The notes under the pieces were generated by a model, which had not been told where the DNA came from, searched no databases, and was given only the letters and a program-made list of their open reading frames with translations. A stretch of DNA of 43,933 nucleotides, from the NCBI GenBank assembly GCA_022769545.1, contig JALEJS010000009.1, positions 1-43,933 on the forward strand. Reading direction: 5' to 3'. A program made the translations under genes and the position numbers. Within the stretch, counting starts at the first letter, position 1, and every line of letters starts with the position of its first letter. This document shows positions 14,828-23,660 of the stretch, piece by piece. Origin of the DNA: Blautia sp. Lineage in GTDB: Bacteria > Bacillota > Clostridia > Lachnospirales > Lachnospiraceae.

Positions 14828-16543
14828 ATGAAAGAAAAATGGGTTGTTACCACAAAAAAAGCAGATTTTCAGAAGACAGCGAAAGATTTCGGAGTGGATC
14901 CGGTAATCGCGCGAGTGATCCGGAACCGTGATATCACAGAACCGGAGGACATTCGCCAGTATCTGTACGGTACCATAAAAGATATTCCGTCACCATGGCT
15001 GATGAAAGATATGGAAAAGGCGGCAGGTATCTGTGAAGCAAAAATAAAAGAGCGAAAGCCAATCCGCATCATCGGGGATTATGACATCGACGGCGTGATG
15101 TCTACCTATATTCTGTTAAAAGGACTGAGACGCCTGGGAGCCGATGTGGATACCTATATTCCGGATCGTGTTGCAGATGGGTACGGCATCCATGAACATC
15201 TGATCCGGCAGGCGAAAACAGACGGGAAAGATACCATCATTACCTGTGACAACGGAATCGCTGCAGTGAACGAAATTGCGCAGGCGAAAAAGGAAGGAAT
15301 GACAGTGATCGTGACAGATCATCATGAAATTCCGTTTCGGGAAGAAAACGGGATCCGGGAATATATTCTTCCCCCCGCAGATGCTGTTTTGAATCCCAGG
15401 CAGAAGGGGTGTTCCTACCCCAATAAAAATCTTTGCGGTGCGGCAGTGGCGTGGAAATTCATCTCTGCTCTGTATGAGCGGGCAGGGATTCCGCAGACAG
15501 AGCTGGAAGAATTCTATGAGCTGGCAGGCTTTGCGACGGTCGGGGATATCATGGATTTAAAAGGAGAAAACCGGATTCTGGTAAAAGAAGGTCTGAAACG
15601 CCTGCCGAATACGAAGAATTATGGATTAAAGGCACTGATTCGCGTAAATGGACTGGAACATATGAAAATTACGGCGTATCATATCGGCTTTGTCCTCGGA
15701 CCGTGCATCAATGCAACCGGAAGGCTGGATACGGCGGTGAGGGCTCTGCAACTTCTGGACTCCGGATCGCAGGATGAGGCGGAGCGTCTGGCCGGAGATC
15801 TGAAAGCGCTGAATGAAAGCCGCAAGGCGATGACAGAAATCGGGTGTTCCAGAGCGGAGGAAATTGTGGAAAGCACAGAACTGAAAAACGATAAAGTTCT
15901 GGTCGTCTTTTTGCCGGATTGTCATGAGAGCCTTGCAGGAATCATTGCCGGACGGCTCAGAGAAAAATATCACAGGCCGGTGTTTGTCCTCACACAGGGG
16001 GAGCACGGCATAAAAGGAAGCGGAAGGTCCGTGGAGGTGTACTCCATGTTTGAGGAGATGACAAAGTGCAGAGAGCTTCTGGAACAGTTTGGCGGACACC
16101 CCATGGCAGCCGGCCTTTCTCTTCGGGAAGAAAACGTGGACCGGTTTCGGAGAAGGATCAATGAACTGTGCACGCTGACGGATCAGGATCTGATTCCGAA
16201 GGTGGTCATTGATGTGCCGGTTCCGGTGTCGTATCTTACGATGGAGTTTGTACGGCAGCTTTCCCTGCTGGAGCCATTTGGAAAAGGAAATACAAAGCCT
16301 CTTTTTGCACAGAAGGATCTTGCTGTTTTAAACATGCGCATGATTGGGAAAAATCAGAATGTACTGAAAATGCGGCTCAGAGATAAAATCGGTACAATGA
16401 TCGACGGAATCTGTTTTGGAAATGTCGGGGAGCTTTACAGCCTTGCAAAAGAGAAGGGAAGTATTTCTGTTACATATTATCCGGAAATCAACTGCTACCT
16501 TGGAAGGGAGAGCCTTCAGATCATCATTCAGAATTATTTTTGA
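14828..16543 (+). CDS. recJ: Single-stranded-DNA-specific exonuclease RecJ
   Basis: A 571-residue 5'-to-3' exonuclease of the DHH superfamily that acts in recombination and mismatch or base-excision repair. The DHH motifs are visible: RIIGDYDIDGVMST (motif I), TIITCDNGIAAVNE (motif II), VIVTDHHEIPF (motif III, the DHH itself) and GFVLGPCINATGRLDTA (motif IV). The DHHA1-like part includes GIIAGRLREKYHRPVFVL, KGSGRSVE and FGGHPMAAG. A C-terminal OB-fold-like region ends with ESLQIIIQNYF. Length and order match the core Firmicutes enzyme. The ribosome binding site is AGGAG, 5 nt before the ATG. Confidence 0.94.
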   Translation: MKEKWVVTTKKADFQKTAKDFGVDPVIARVIRNRDITEPEDIRQYLYGTIKDIPSPWLMKDMEKAAGICEAKIKERKPIRIIGDYDIDGVMSTYILLKGLRRLGADVDTYIPDRVADGYGIHEHLIRQAKTDGKDTIITCDNGIAAVNEIAQAKKEGMTVIVTDHHEIPFREENGIREYILPPADAVLNPRQKGCSYPNKNLCGAAVAWKFISALYERAGIPQTELEEFYELAGFATVGDIMDLKGENRILVKEGLKRLPNTKNYGLKALIRVNGLEHMKITAYHIGFVLGPCINATGRLDTAVRALQLLDSGSQDEAERLAGDLKALNESRKAMTEIGCSRAEEIVESTELKNDKVLVVFLPDCHESLAGIIAGRLREKYHRPVFVLTQGEHGIKGSGRSVEVYSMFEEMTKCRELLEQFGGHPMAAGLSLREENVDRFRRRINELCTLTDQDLIPKVVIDVPVPVSYLTMEFVRQLSLLEPFGKGNTKPLFAQKDLAVLNMRMIGKNQNVLKMRLRDKIGTMIDGICFGNVGELYSLAKEKGSISVTYYPEINCYLGRESLQIIIQNYF

Positions 16544-16617
16544 CAGAAAAGCGTACCTCTGTCTGTCTGAAAATGCCATAACATCGCGGGTTTTGGCGGC
16601 ACAGGTCGGGTTTTGCA

Positions 16618-16646
16618 TTGATTAACCAAATAAAAAGTGGTATACT
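16618..16646 (+). promoter_or_regulatory. Promoter of apt
   Basis: TTGATT (16618-16623) and TATACT (16641-16646) are separated by 17 bases. The apt start is 38 bases downstream. Confidence 0.7.
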
Positions 16647-16684
16647 AAGCATTATTGAAAAAAGAGGGTTGGAGGAGTGGAAAT

Positions 16685-17209
16685 ATGAAAAAAATTGAAG
16701 AGTACGTTAGAAGTATTCCGGATTTTCCGGAGCCAGGTATTATTTTTCGTGATGTGACAAGTATTCTGCAGGACCCAGACGGTCTTCAGCTGGCCATTGA
16801 CTCCATGCAGGAATGTCTGAAAGGCGTGGATGTGGATGTTGTGGTGGGAGCAGAATCCCGCGGATTTATTTTCGGCGTTCCCATTGCCTATAATCTGCAC
16901 AAACCCTTTGTACCTGTTCGTAAAAAAGGAAAGCTCCCCTGTGAAACGATATCCAGAAGCTATGATCTGGAATACGGAAGTGCGACAATCGAAATGCACA
17001 AGGATTCCATCCGGCCGGGTCAGAAGGTTGTGGTGATCGATGATCTGATTGCTACAGGAGGAACCATCGAGGCGGCCTGTAAGATGATTGAGGAGCTTGG
17101 AGGAGAAATTGTCAAAATCGTGTTCCTGATGGAACTGGCAGGCCTGAAGGGAAGAGAAAAGCTCAGTAAATATGATGTGGAATCTGTCATCTGCTATGAA
17201 GGAAAATAA
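16685..17209 (+). CDS. apt: Adenine phosphoribosyltransferase
   Basis: This cytoplasmic 174-residue purine-salvage enzyme makes AMP and pyrophosphate from adenine and PRPP. The N-terminal MKKIEEYVRSIPDFPEPGI and FRDVTSILQD segments are typical. The PRPP-binding loop is VVVIDDLIATGGT, followed by the helix EAACKMIEELGG. The start is ATG 16685, with GGAGGAG upstream. The frame runs back to 16655, but those codons overlap the ribosome binding site. It has its own promoter and precedes the RSH gene, an order seen widely in Firmicutes and sensible because both act on purine nucleotide pools. Confidence 0.96.
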   Translation: MKKIEEYVRSIPDFPEPGIIFRDVTSILQDPDGLQLAIDSMQECLKGVDVDVVVGAESRGFIFGVPIAYNLHKPFVPVRKKGKLPCETISRSYDLEYGSATIEMHKDSIRPGQKVVVIDDLIATGGTIEAACKMIEELGGEIVKIVFLMELAGLKGREKLSKYDVESVICYEGK

Positions 17210-17262
17210 TCTCAGTATGTCCCTATTCGATTAGTTGTAAGATTCAGCAGGCAGGTGAAAAC

Positions 17263-19593
17263 ATGACGGAAATTATTAACGGATCGGAAAACAGAAAAGC
17301 ATCCGATAAAATTGAAAAAGATAAACTGGATTCGGTGAGAAAGGCTGATGCGGCGGTGAAATCCATGCATGATTTTACCAGTCCCGAGGAACTGTACCAG
17401 GAGCTGATCGCAAGTGTGCGGAAGTACCATCCGTCCACAGATATCTCCATGATCGAGAAGGCGTACCGTACAGCCAGTGAGGCACATAAAGATCAGAAGC
17501 GGAAATCAGGTGAGCCATACATTATTCATCCACTCTGTGTGGCAATTATTCTGGCGGATCTGGAGCTGGATAAGGAAACCATCGTTGCCGGTCTTCTTCA
17601 CGATGCGGTGGAGGATACCTGGATGACCTATGAAGAGGTGGAAAAGGAATTTGGCGCAGAGGTGGCTCTTCTGGTTGACGGGGTTACCAAACTGGGACAG
17701 CTGTCTTATTCTGCAGATAAGGTGGAGGTGCAGGCAGAGAATCTCCGGAAGATGTTTCTGGCAATGGCAAAGGATATCCGGGTGATTCTGATCAAGCTGG
17801 CAGACCGCCTTCACAATATGCGTACGCTGCAGTATATGAAGCCGGAGAAGCAGCAGGAAAAAGCCAGAGAGACTATGGACATCTATGCCCCCATCGCACA
17901 GCGTCTCGGTATTTCCAAAATCAAAGTGGAGCTGGATGATCTGTCATTGAAATATCTGAAACCGGATGTTTACTATGATCTGGTGGAAAAGGTAGCGCTG
18001 CGCAAGAGTGCCCGCGAGGAATTTGTGGGAAAAATTGTGGACACCGTCAAACAGCATATGGATGATGCCAACATAAAGGCACAGGTGGACGGACGTGTAA
18101 AGCATTTTTTCAGCATTTATAAAAAAATGGTGAATCAGGATAAAACCATTGATCAGATATACGATCTGTTTGCAGTGCGGATTCTTGTGGATTCCGTGAA
18201 GGACTGTTATGCGGCACTCGGTGTGATTCATGAAATGTATAAGCCGATTCCGGGACGCTTTAAAGATTATATTGCAATGCCGAAGCCAAATATGTATCAG
18301 TCACTTCACACGACGCTGATCGGACCGAACGGTCAGCCCTTCGAGATTCAGATCAGAACCTTTGAGATGCATAAGACGGCGGAGTACGGTATTGCAGCCC
18401 ACTGGAAATATAAGGAATCTTCCGATGGCAAAAAACCGGTTGGCAAAAGTGAGGAAGAGAAGCTGAACTGGCTGCGTCAGATTCTGGAATGGCAAAGAGA
18501 TATGTCTGACAACAAAGAGTTCATGAGTCTTCTGAAAAACGACCTGGACCTTTTTGCGGACAGTGTATATTGTTTTACCCCGCAGGGCGATGTCAAAACA
18601 CTTCCCAATGGGTCTACGCCCATTGACTTTGCCTACAGTGTTCACAGTGCTGTGGGAAATAAAATGGTAGGTGCGAGAGTCAATGGAAAGCTGGTTCCCA
18701 TTGATTATCAGATTAAAAACGGTGACCGGATCGAGGTCATCACCTCTCAGAATTCTCAGGGCCCAAGCCGTGACTGGCTCAAGCTGGTGAAGAGCACACA
18801 GGCGAAAAATAAAATCAACCAGTGGTTCAAAAAAGAACTGAAGGAAGATAACATTCTGAAAGGCAAGGAGATGCTTGCCGCGTATGCGAAGGCGAAAGGC
18901 TTTAAGATCAGCAATTATACGAAGAGTCAGTACCTGGAAGCTGTGATGCGCAAATATGGATTCCGTGACTGGGAATCTGTCCTTGCGGCAATCGGTCACG
19001 GCGGCCTGAAAGAAGGCCAGGTTTTCAACAAGCTGGTGGAAGCGTACGATAAGGAAAACAAGAAAAACCTCACGGACGAACAGGTTCTGGAAGCAGCGGC
19101 GGAAAATGATGACAAGCTGCATGTTGCGAAGAGCAAAAGCGGGATCATTGTCAAGGGAATCCACGATGTGGCAGTGCGCTTTTCAAAATGCTGCAGTCCG
19201 ATTCCGGGAGATGAGATCGTCGGATTTGTGACAAGAGGACGTGGAATCACCATTCATCGTACAGACTGCGTCAATGTGATCAACATGACAGAGCTGGACA
19301 GAAGCCGTCTGATTGAGGCAGAGTGGCAGCGTTCCGATGCAAAAACATCAGAAAAATATATGGCGGAAATCAATGTTTATGCGAATAACCGGACCGGACT
19401 CCTTGTAGATCTGTCAAAAATCTTCACAGAACGGAAAATTGATGTGCGAAGCATAAACAGCCGGACCAACAAGCAGGAACGAGCTACGATTTCTCTGAGC
19501 TTCGCAGTCGGAAGCAGAGAGGAGCTGAGCTCCCTTATTGAGAAAATCCGCCAGGTGGAAAGTGTCATAGATGTGGAGCGAACCACCGGCTGA
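17263..19593 (+). CDS. relA: Bifunctional (p)ppGpp synthetase/hydrolase (RSH)
   Basis: A 776-residue long RSH enzyme that makes and degrades the stringent-response alarmones. The HD hydrolase domain has His89, His113-Asp114 and the Glu-Asp pair at 117-118 (LLHDAVEDTW), so hydrolase activity should be intact. The synthetase domain has RFKD at 332-335. The basic RXKD form is typical of bifunctional enzymes. It is followed by NMYQSLHT and EIQIRTFEMH. A TGS domain (residues about 415-475) and a C-terminal ACT domain (about 700-776) complete the regulatory half, with a conserved Cys-Cys pair in FSKCCSPIPGD. The start ATG 17263 is preceded by CAGGTG, a modest ribosome binding site. Also called rel or spoT by different authors. 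Confidence 0.96.
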   Translation: MTEIINGSENRKASDKIEKDKLDSVRKADAAVKSMHDFTSPEELYQELIASVRKYHPSTDISMIEKAYRTASEAHKDQKRKSGEPYIIHPLCVAIILADLELDKETIVAGLLHDAVEDTWMTYEEVEKEFGAEVALLVDGVTKLGQLSYSADKVEVQAENLRKMFLAMAKDIRVILIKLADRLHNMRTLQYMKPEKQQEKARETMDIYAPIAQRLGISKIKVELDDLSLKYLKPDVYYDLVEKVALRKSAREEFVGKIVDTVKQHMDDANIKAQVDGRVKHFFSIYKKMVNQDKTIDQIYDLFAVRILVDSVKDCYAALGVIHEMYKPIPGRFKDYIAMPKPNMYQSLHTTLIGPNGQPFEIQIRTFEMHKTAEYGIAAHWKYKESSDGKKPVGKSEEEKLNWLRQILEWQRDMSDNKEFMSLLKNDLDLFADSVYCFTPQGDVKTLPNGSTPIDFAYSVHSAVGNKMVGARVNGKLVPIDYQIKNGDRIEVITSQNSQGPSRDWLKLVKSTQAKNKINQWFKKELKEDNILKGKEMLAAYAKAKGFKISNYTKSQYLEAVMRKYGFRDWESVLAAIGHGGLKEGQVFNKLVEAYDKENKKNLTDEQVLEAAAENDDKLHVAKSKSGIIVKGIHDVAVRFSKCCSPIPGDEIVGFVTRGRGITIHRTDCVNVINMTELDRSRLIEAEWQRSDAKTSEKYMAEINVYANNRTGLLVDLSKIFTERKIDVRSINSRTNKQERATISLSFAVGSREELSSLIEKIRQVESVIDVERTTG

Positions 19594-19634
19594 CGAACAA
19601 GAACGACAGATTAAATAAAGAAAGGAATCAATGT

Positions 19635-20270
19635 ATGAGCAGTAAACTGGAAATGCGGAAATGCATTCTCGGAAGCGTGTCAACCAATTGTTATTTTCTG
19701 AAAAATAAAGAGACAAAGGAACTTCTGATTGTGGATCCTGCGGATGCTCCGGAGAGGATTTTTGACAAGGTTCTGGAAATGGATGCAAAACCGGTGGGGA
19801 TTCTTCTGACGCATGGCCATTTTGATCATATTCTGGCAGCGAATCAGGTGCGGGAGAAATACCGGATCAAAATTTATGCCTGTCAGGCCGAGGAGGAGCT
19901 TCTGGCAAATCCCATGGCAAACCTTTCTTCCTTTGGTCCGTCGGCACCATGTACTCTTCGGGCAGATGTCTGGCTCAATGATCTGGATGTGTTTGAGGCA
20001 GCGGGATTTTCCATACAGATGCTTCATACCCCGGGACATACAAAGGGAAGCTGCTGCTATTATCTGAAGGACGAGGGAATTCTGTTCAGCGGAGATACCG
20101 TCTTTCTGGGCTCTGTCGGCAGGACCGATTTTCCGGGCGGCAGCGCGTCACAGATCGTGGACAGTCTTCACAGGCTGCTGAACAGTCTGCCGGATGAGAC
20201 AGAAGTTTTTCCGGGACATGATGCTTCTACTACTATAGCTTATGAAAAGAGGTATAATCCTTTTGTATAA
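19635..20270 (+). CDS. MBL-fold metallohydrolase (glyoxalase II-like)
   Basis: A 211-residue soluble protein of the metallo-beta-lactamase fold. The dinuclear metal site motif HXHXDH is His60-His62-Asp64-His65 (LLTHGHFDHI). The second-shell residues are also present: HTPGHTKGSCCYY, LFSGDTVFLGSVGRTDFPGG and VFPGHDASTTI. The fold and the short C-terminus resemble hydroxyacylglutathione hydrolase-like proteins of Firmicutes that lack the long glutathione-binding domain, so the true substrate is uncertain. The gene follows the RSH gene by 41 bases and overlaps the HemZ start. The same RSH-MBL-HemZ order is familiar in Clostridia. Confidence 0.9.
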   Translation: MSSKLEMRKCILGSVSTNCYFLKNKETKELLIVDPADAPERIFDKVLEMDAKPVGILLTHGHFDHILAANQVREKYRIKIYACQAEEELLANPMANLSSFGPSAPCTLRADVWLNDLDVFEAAGFSIQMLHTPGHTKGSCCYYLKDEGILFSGDTVFLGSVGRTDFPGGSASQIVDSLHRLLNSLPDETEVFPGHDASTTIAYEKRYNPFV

Positions 20271-21804
20271 GATCGATATTCTGTTTTATGACAGAGAGTT
20301 TGAACATGATATTTATGAATTGATTAAGGCTTTTTATCCGGGCTCTGAGATCCGCAGCCTGTATGAGGCGCAGACAGGGCGCGCAGACCTGAGCTTCCGG
20401 GTGGAAAAAGAAAAGGATCAGTTTGTGATTCATTATGAAAATGAGGATCACAAAGGTGTGATTGCTGCAGATATCGTAAAAGGGCAACACCGGGATGAGA
20501 AACCGGATGCCCTTGTTTCTTGTGATATGGAAAATCTCGATTTTCCATATTGTGAAAACGACCGGGAGCTGCGCAAAGAAAACAAGGACGTGCTGAAATA
20601 TGCACTGTATCAGCTTCTCGTAAAGCTTACCGGAAAAACGCTTCCCTGGGGAAACCTCACAGGAATCCGTCCGGTAAAGCTGGCGATGACAATGATTGAA
20701 AACGGAATGAAAAATACAGAGGTGGCAGATCAGATGCGGCAGCGCTATCTGGTCAGTCCGCAGAAAACGGCACTTGCCATAACCATTGCGAACAGGGAAC
20801 GGGAAATTCTCAAAAATATTGATTACGAAAACGGATACAGTCTGTATGTGGGAATCCCTTTCTGCCCGAGTATCTGTCTGTACTGTTCGTTCAGCTCCTA
20901 TCCGCTGGAACGGTGGGAAAATCAGGTGGATGCCTATCTGGATGCGCTGTGTAAAGAAATCCGGGAGACGGCGGACATGATGCAGGGAAGAAAACTGGAC
21001 ACCATATACATTGGCGGCGGTACACCTACCACTCTGCAGCCGGCACAGATGAAGAAGCTGCTGTCCGCACTTGAGGAGAGCTTCGGCTTTTGCGGACTGG
21101 AAGAATTTACGGTTGAGGCGGGAAGACCGGACAGTATTACCGAGGAGAAGCTGTCGGTGCTTCGTGAATTTCCGGTAAGCAGAATTTCTGTGAATCCGCA
21201 GACCATGAATCAGGTTACTCTGGATATCATCGGACGTCGTCATACGGTGGAGCAGACAGAACAGGCCTTTATGCTTGCGCGCAGTCTTGGCTTTGATAAT
21301 ATCAATATGGACCTGATTGTTGGACTTCCGGGGGAAGACATCCATATGGTGAAAAATACTCTGGAAAAGATCAGGGCGTTGAGACCGGACAGTCTTACGG
21401 TACATTCACTTGCTGTAAAACGGGCAGCGAGACTGAATATGTTTAAAGAAAAATACCAGGAAATGACCTTCGAGAACAATCAGAAAATTATGGATCTGAC
21501 CATGCAGACGGCATATGAAATGGGAATGGGGCCGTACTATCTGTACCGTCAGAAAAATATGAAGGGTAATTTTGAAAATGTTGGCTATGCGGATGTTGAC
21601 AAAGCCGGAATTTACAATATACTGATTATGGAGGAAAAGCAGCCTATCATTGCAGTGGGGGCCGGCGGTTCTTCCAAACTGGTTTTTGATCATGGAAGGC
21701 GTATTGAGCGTGTGGAAAATGTGAAAGATGTGACCAGCTACATTACACGAATCGATGAAATGATAGAAAGAAAGAGAACAGGAATTAAAACCTGGCTGTT
21801 CTGA
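20263..21804 (+). CDS. hemZ: Coproporphyrinogen dehydrogenase HemZ-like radical SAM enzyme
   Basis: This 513-residue radical SAM protein of the oxygen-independent coproporphyrinogen oxidase group is HemZ-like. The cluster motif CX3CX2C is in IPFCPSICLYCSF, followed by TIYIGGGTPTTL and a glutamate-containing EFTVEAGRPD segment. A unique N-terminal domain of about 160 residues precedes the barrel, as in HemZ. I prefer TTG 20263 as start. AAAGAGG (20246-20252) lies 10 nt before it, and the next residues match the usual N-terminus. The in-frame ATG at 20242 has no ribosome binding site. The gene overlaps the stop of the hydrolase gene. Whether it makes heme here is unclear because no other heme gene is present in the window. 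Confidence 0.88.
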   Translation: MYKIDILFYDREFEHDIYELIKAFYPGSEIRSLYEAQTGRADLSFRVEKEKDQFVIHYENEDHKGVIAADIVKGQHRDEKPDALVSCDMENLDFPYCENDRELRKENKDVLKYALYQLLVKLTGKTLPWGNLTGIRPVKLAMTMIENGMKNTEVADQMRQRYLVSPQKTALAITIANREREILKNIDYENGYSLYVGIPFCPSICLYCSFSSYPLERWENQVDAYLDALCKEIRETADMMQGRKLDTIYIGGGTPTTLQPAQMKKLLSALEESFGFCGLEEFTVEAGRPDSITEEKLSVLREFPVSRISVNPQTMNQVTLDIIGRRHTVEQTEQAFMLARSLGFDNINMDLIVGLPGEDIHMVKNTLEKIRALRPDSLTVHSLAVKRAARLNMFKEKYQEMTFENNQKIMDLTMQTAYEMGMGPYYLYRQKNMKGNFENVGYADVDKAGIYNILIMEEKQPIIAVGAGGSSKLVFDHGRRIERVENVKDVTSYITRIDEMIERKRTGIKTWLF

Positions 21805-21817
21805 CAGGAGGGTAATT

Positions 21818-22378
21818 ATGGATGACCTGCAAAACGCTGCAGGAGGACAGGAACAGCGTATTATTGAATTTAATCTTGCAACGGAGCTGAATCACGGGAT
21901 GGTGGTCAGTAATCTTGCGTATGCGGTGGCGAAGGAGCTGAACCTTCCGGAAGAGGAATGCCATCAGCTCGCTGTCGCCGGAATGCTTCATGATATCGGA
22001 AAACTGAAGCTGACCGGTTATATTAACGGAATGGAAAATGATCCCCTTGTGATTGAGGAACTGAAGTATGTCCGGATGCATTCCACCCTGGGGGTTGAGG
22101 AGCTGAGAGGACAGGGATATTCTGATTATGTGCTGAACAGCATTTTATATCATCATGAAAATTTTGACGGAAGCGGTTATCCTTCAAACAAATCAGGGAA
22201 TGAAATACCACTGGGAGCACGCATTCTTCGTGTCTGCGATGTCTATGCAGCGCTCACTGCAGACCGTCCCTACCGCAAGGCGTTTGATATGGAAACGGCC
22301 ATTGAGCTGATGATTGATGAGGTTAAAAACTTTGACATGCGGGTTTTTCTTGCATTTCAGAAAGTGGTACACAAATAG
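21818..22378 (+). CDS. Short HD-GYP-type phosphohydrolase
   Basis: This stand-alone 186-residue HD-domain protein has the HD pair at His58-Asp59 (GMLHDIGKLKL). HHENFDGSGYP (residues 112-122) matches the HD-GYP signature of cyclic-di-GMP phosphodiesterases. ARILRVCDVYAALTADRPYR also fits that group. It has no sensory or receiver domain, unlike most HD-GYP proteins, so it is the bare catalytic module. Cyclic-di-GMP hydrolysis is inferred from motifs only. It sits between hemZ and hisS, 13 bases from each, so it is in the same operon as the RSH gene. The ribosome binding site is GGAGGG. Confidence 0.85.
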   Translation: MDDLQNAAGGQEQRIIEFNLATELNHGMVVSNLAYAVAKELNLPEEECHQLAVAGMLHDIGKLKLTGYINGMENDPLVIEELKYVRMHSTLGVEELRGQGYSDYVLNSILYHHENFDGSGYPSNKSGNEIPLGARILRVCDVYAALTADRPYRKAFDMETAIELMIDEVKNFDMRVFLAFQKVVHK

Positions 22379-22390
22379 AAGGAGGAAAAT

Positions 22391-23647
22391 ATGGCATTAA
22401 AGAAAACGCCGGTTACCGGCATGAAAGATATTTTACCAAAGGAGATGGAAATCAGAAATTATGTGATCAACATGATACGGGAGACTTACGGGACGTTCGG
22501 GTTTTCATCCATTGAAACACCATGTGTGGAGCATATTCAGAATCTGTGCAGCAAGCAGGGCGGAGAAAATGAAAAGCTGATTTTTAAAATCCTGAAGCGC
22601 GGTGAAAAGCTGAAACTGCAGGATGCGAAGGAAGAGGCGGATCTTGTGGATTCCGGTCTCAGGTATGATCTTACGGTGCCCCTGTCCAGATATTATTCTA
22701 ATAATGCAAACAATCTTCCCGCACCTTTTAAGGCACTTCAGATGGGAAATGTGTGGAGAGCAGACCGCCCGCAGAGAGGACGTTTCCGCCAGTTTATGCA
22801 GTGTGACATTGATATTCTGGGCGAGCCGACTTATATGGCTGAAATTGAGCTGGTGCTTGCAACGACCACATTGCTGGGAAAACTGGATTTCCATAATTTT
22901 ACCATCCGTATCAATGACCGCAGAATTCTGAAAGCGATGGCACAGTACAGCGGCTTTGCACCGGAAAGCTTTGACACGGTATTCATTATTCTGGACAAGA
23001 TGGACAAGATCGGTCTCGACGGAGTACAGAAGGAACTGGAAGAAGAAGGCTTTGAAAAAGAAAGCATTGAGAAATATCTGGGATTGTTCCGTGAACTGAC
23101 CAGTGATGTGGAAGGGGTGCGCAGCTGTAAAGAGAAGCTGGCAGGAGTCCTGGACGCAAAAGTGGCAGAGGATCTGGAGACGATCATTACGACGGTGGAT
23201 GCAGTGAAGACGGCAGACTTTAAGATTTCCTTTGATCCGACACTTGTCCGCGGAATGTCGTATTACACCGGACCGATTTTTGAGATTGCCATGGATGAAT
23301 TCGGAGGAAGTGTCGGCGGCGGAGGGCGCTATGATGAAATGATCGGTAAATTTACCGGAAATAATACCAGTGCCTGCGGCTTTTCCATCGGCTTTGAGCG
23401 TATTGTCATGCTGCTTCTGGAGCGTGGATATGAAGTTCCGACGAAAAACGGAAAGAAAGCATATCTGATCGAGAAGAACATGCCTGCAGAGCAGCTGCGG
23501 GATATTCTGAAGCAGGCAACGGAAGAGAGAAGTACAGGAACACAGATCAATGTATCTGTTATGAAAAAGAATAAAAAATTCCAGAAAGAACAGCTGGCTG
23601 CAGAAGGCTATACGGAATTTGTGGAATTTTTCAGAGACAGAATGTAG
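22391..23647 (+). CDS. hisS: Histidyl-tRNA synthetase
   Basis: A 418-residue class II synthetase that charges tRNA-His. Class II motif 1 is near the N-terminus (GMKDILPKEM, ETPCVEH). Motif 2 is GNVWRADRPQRGRFRQF, with RYDLTVPLSRY before it. The histidine-specific segment LVRGMSYYTGPIFEI and the motif 3 region ACGFSIGFERI follow, then a short anticodon-binding domain. AAGGAGG lies just before ATG 22391. No T-box leader is present; the gene is internal to an operon. It is followed by aspS after 13 bases, a pairing common in Firmicutes. Confidence 0.96.
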   Translation: MALKKTPVTGMKDILPKEMEIRNYVINMIRETYGTFGFSSIETPCVEHIQNLCSKQGGENEKLIFKILKRGEKLKLQDAKEEADLVDSGLRYDLTVPLSRYYSNNANNLPAPFKALQMGNVWRADRPQRGRFRQFMQCDIDILGEPTYMAEIELVLATTTLLGKLDFHNFTIRINDRRILKAMAQYSGFAPESFDTVFIILDKMDKIGLDGVQKELEEEGFEKESIEKYLGLFRELTSDVEGVRSCKEKLAGVLDAKVAEDLETIITTVDAVKTADFKISFDPTLVRGMSYYTGPIFEIAMDEFGGSVGGGGRYDEMIGKFTGNNTSACGFSIGFERIVMLLLERGYEVPTKNGKKAYLIEKNMPAEQLRDILKQATEERSTGTQINVSVMKKNKKFQKEQLAAEGYTEFVEFFRDRM

Positions 23648-23660
23648 GAGGAAAGGAATC

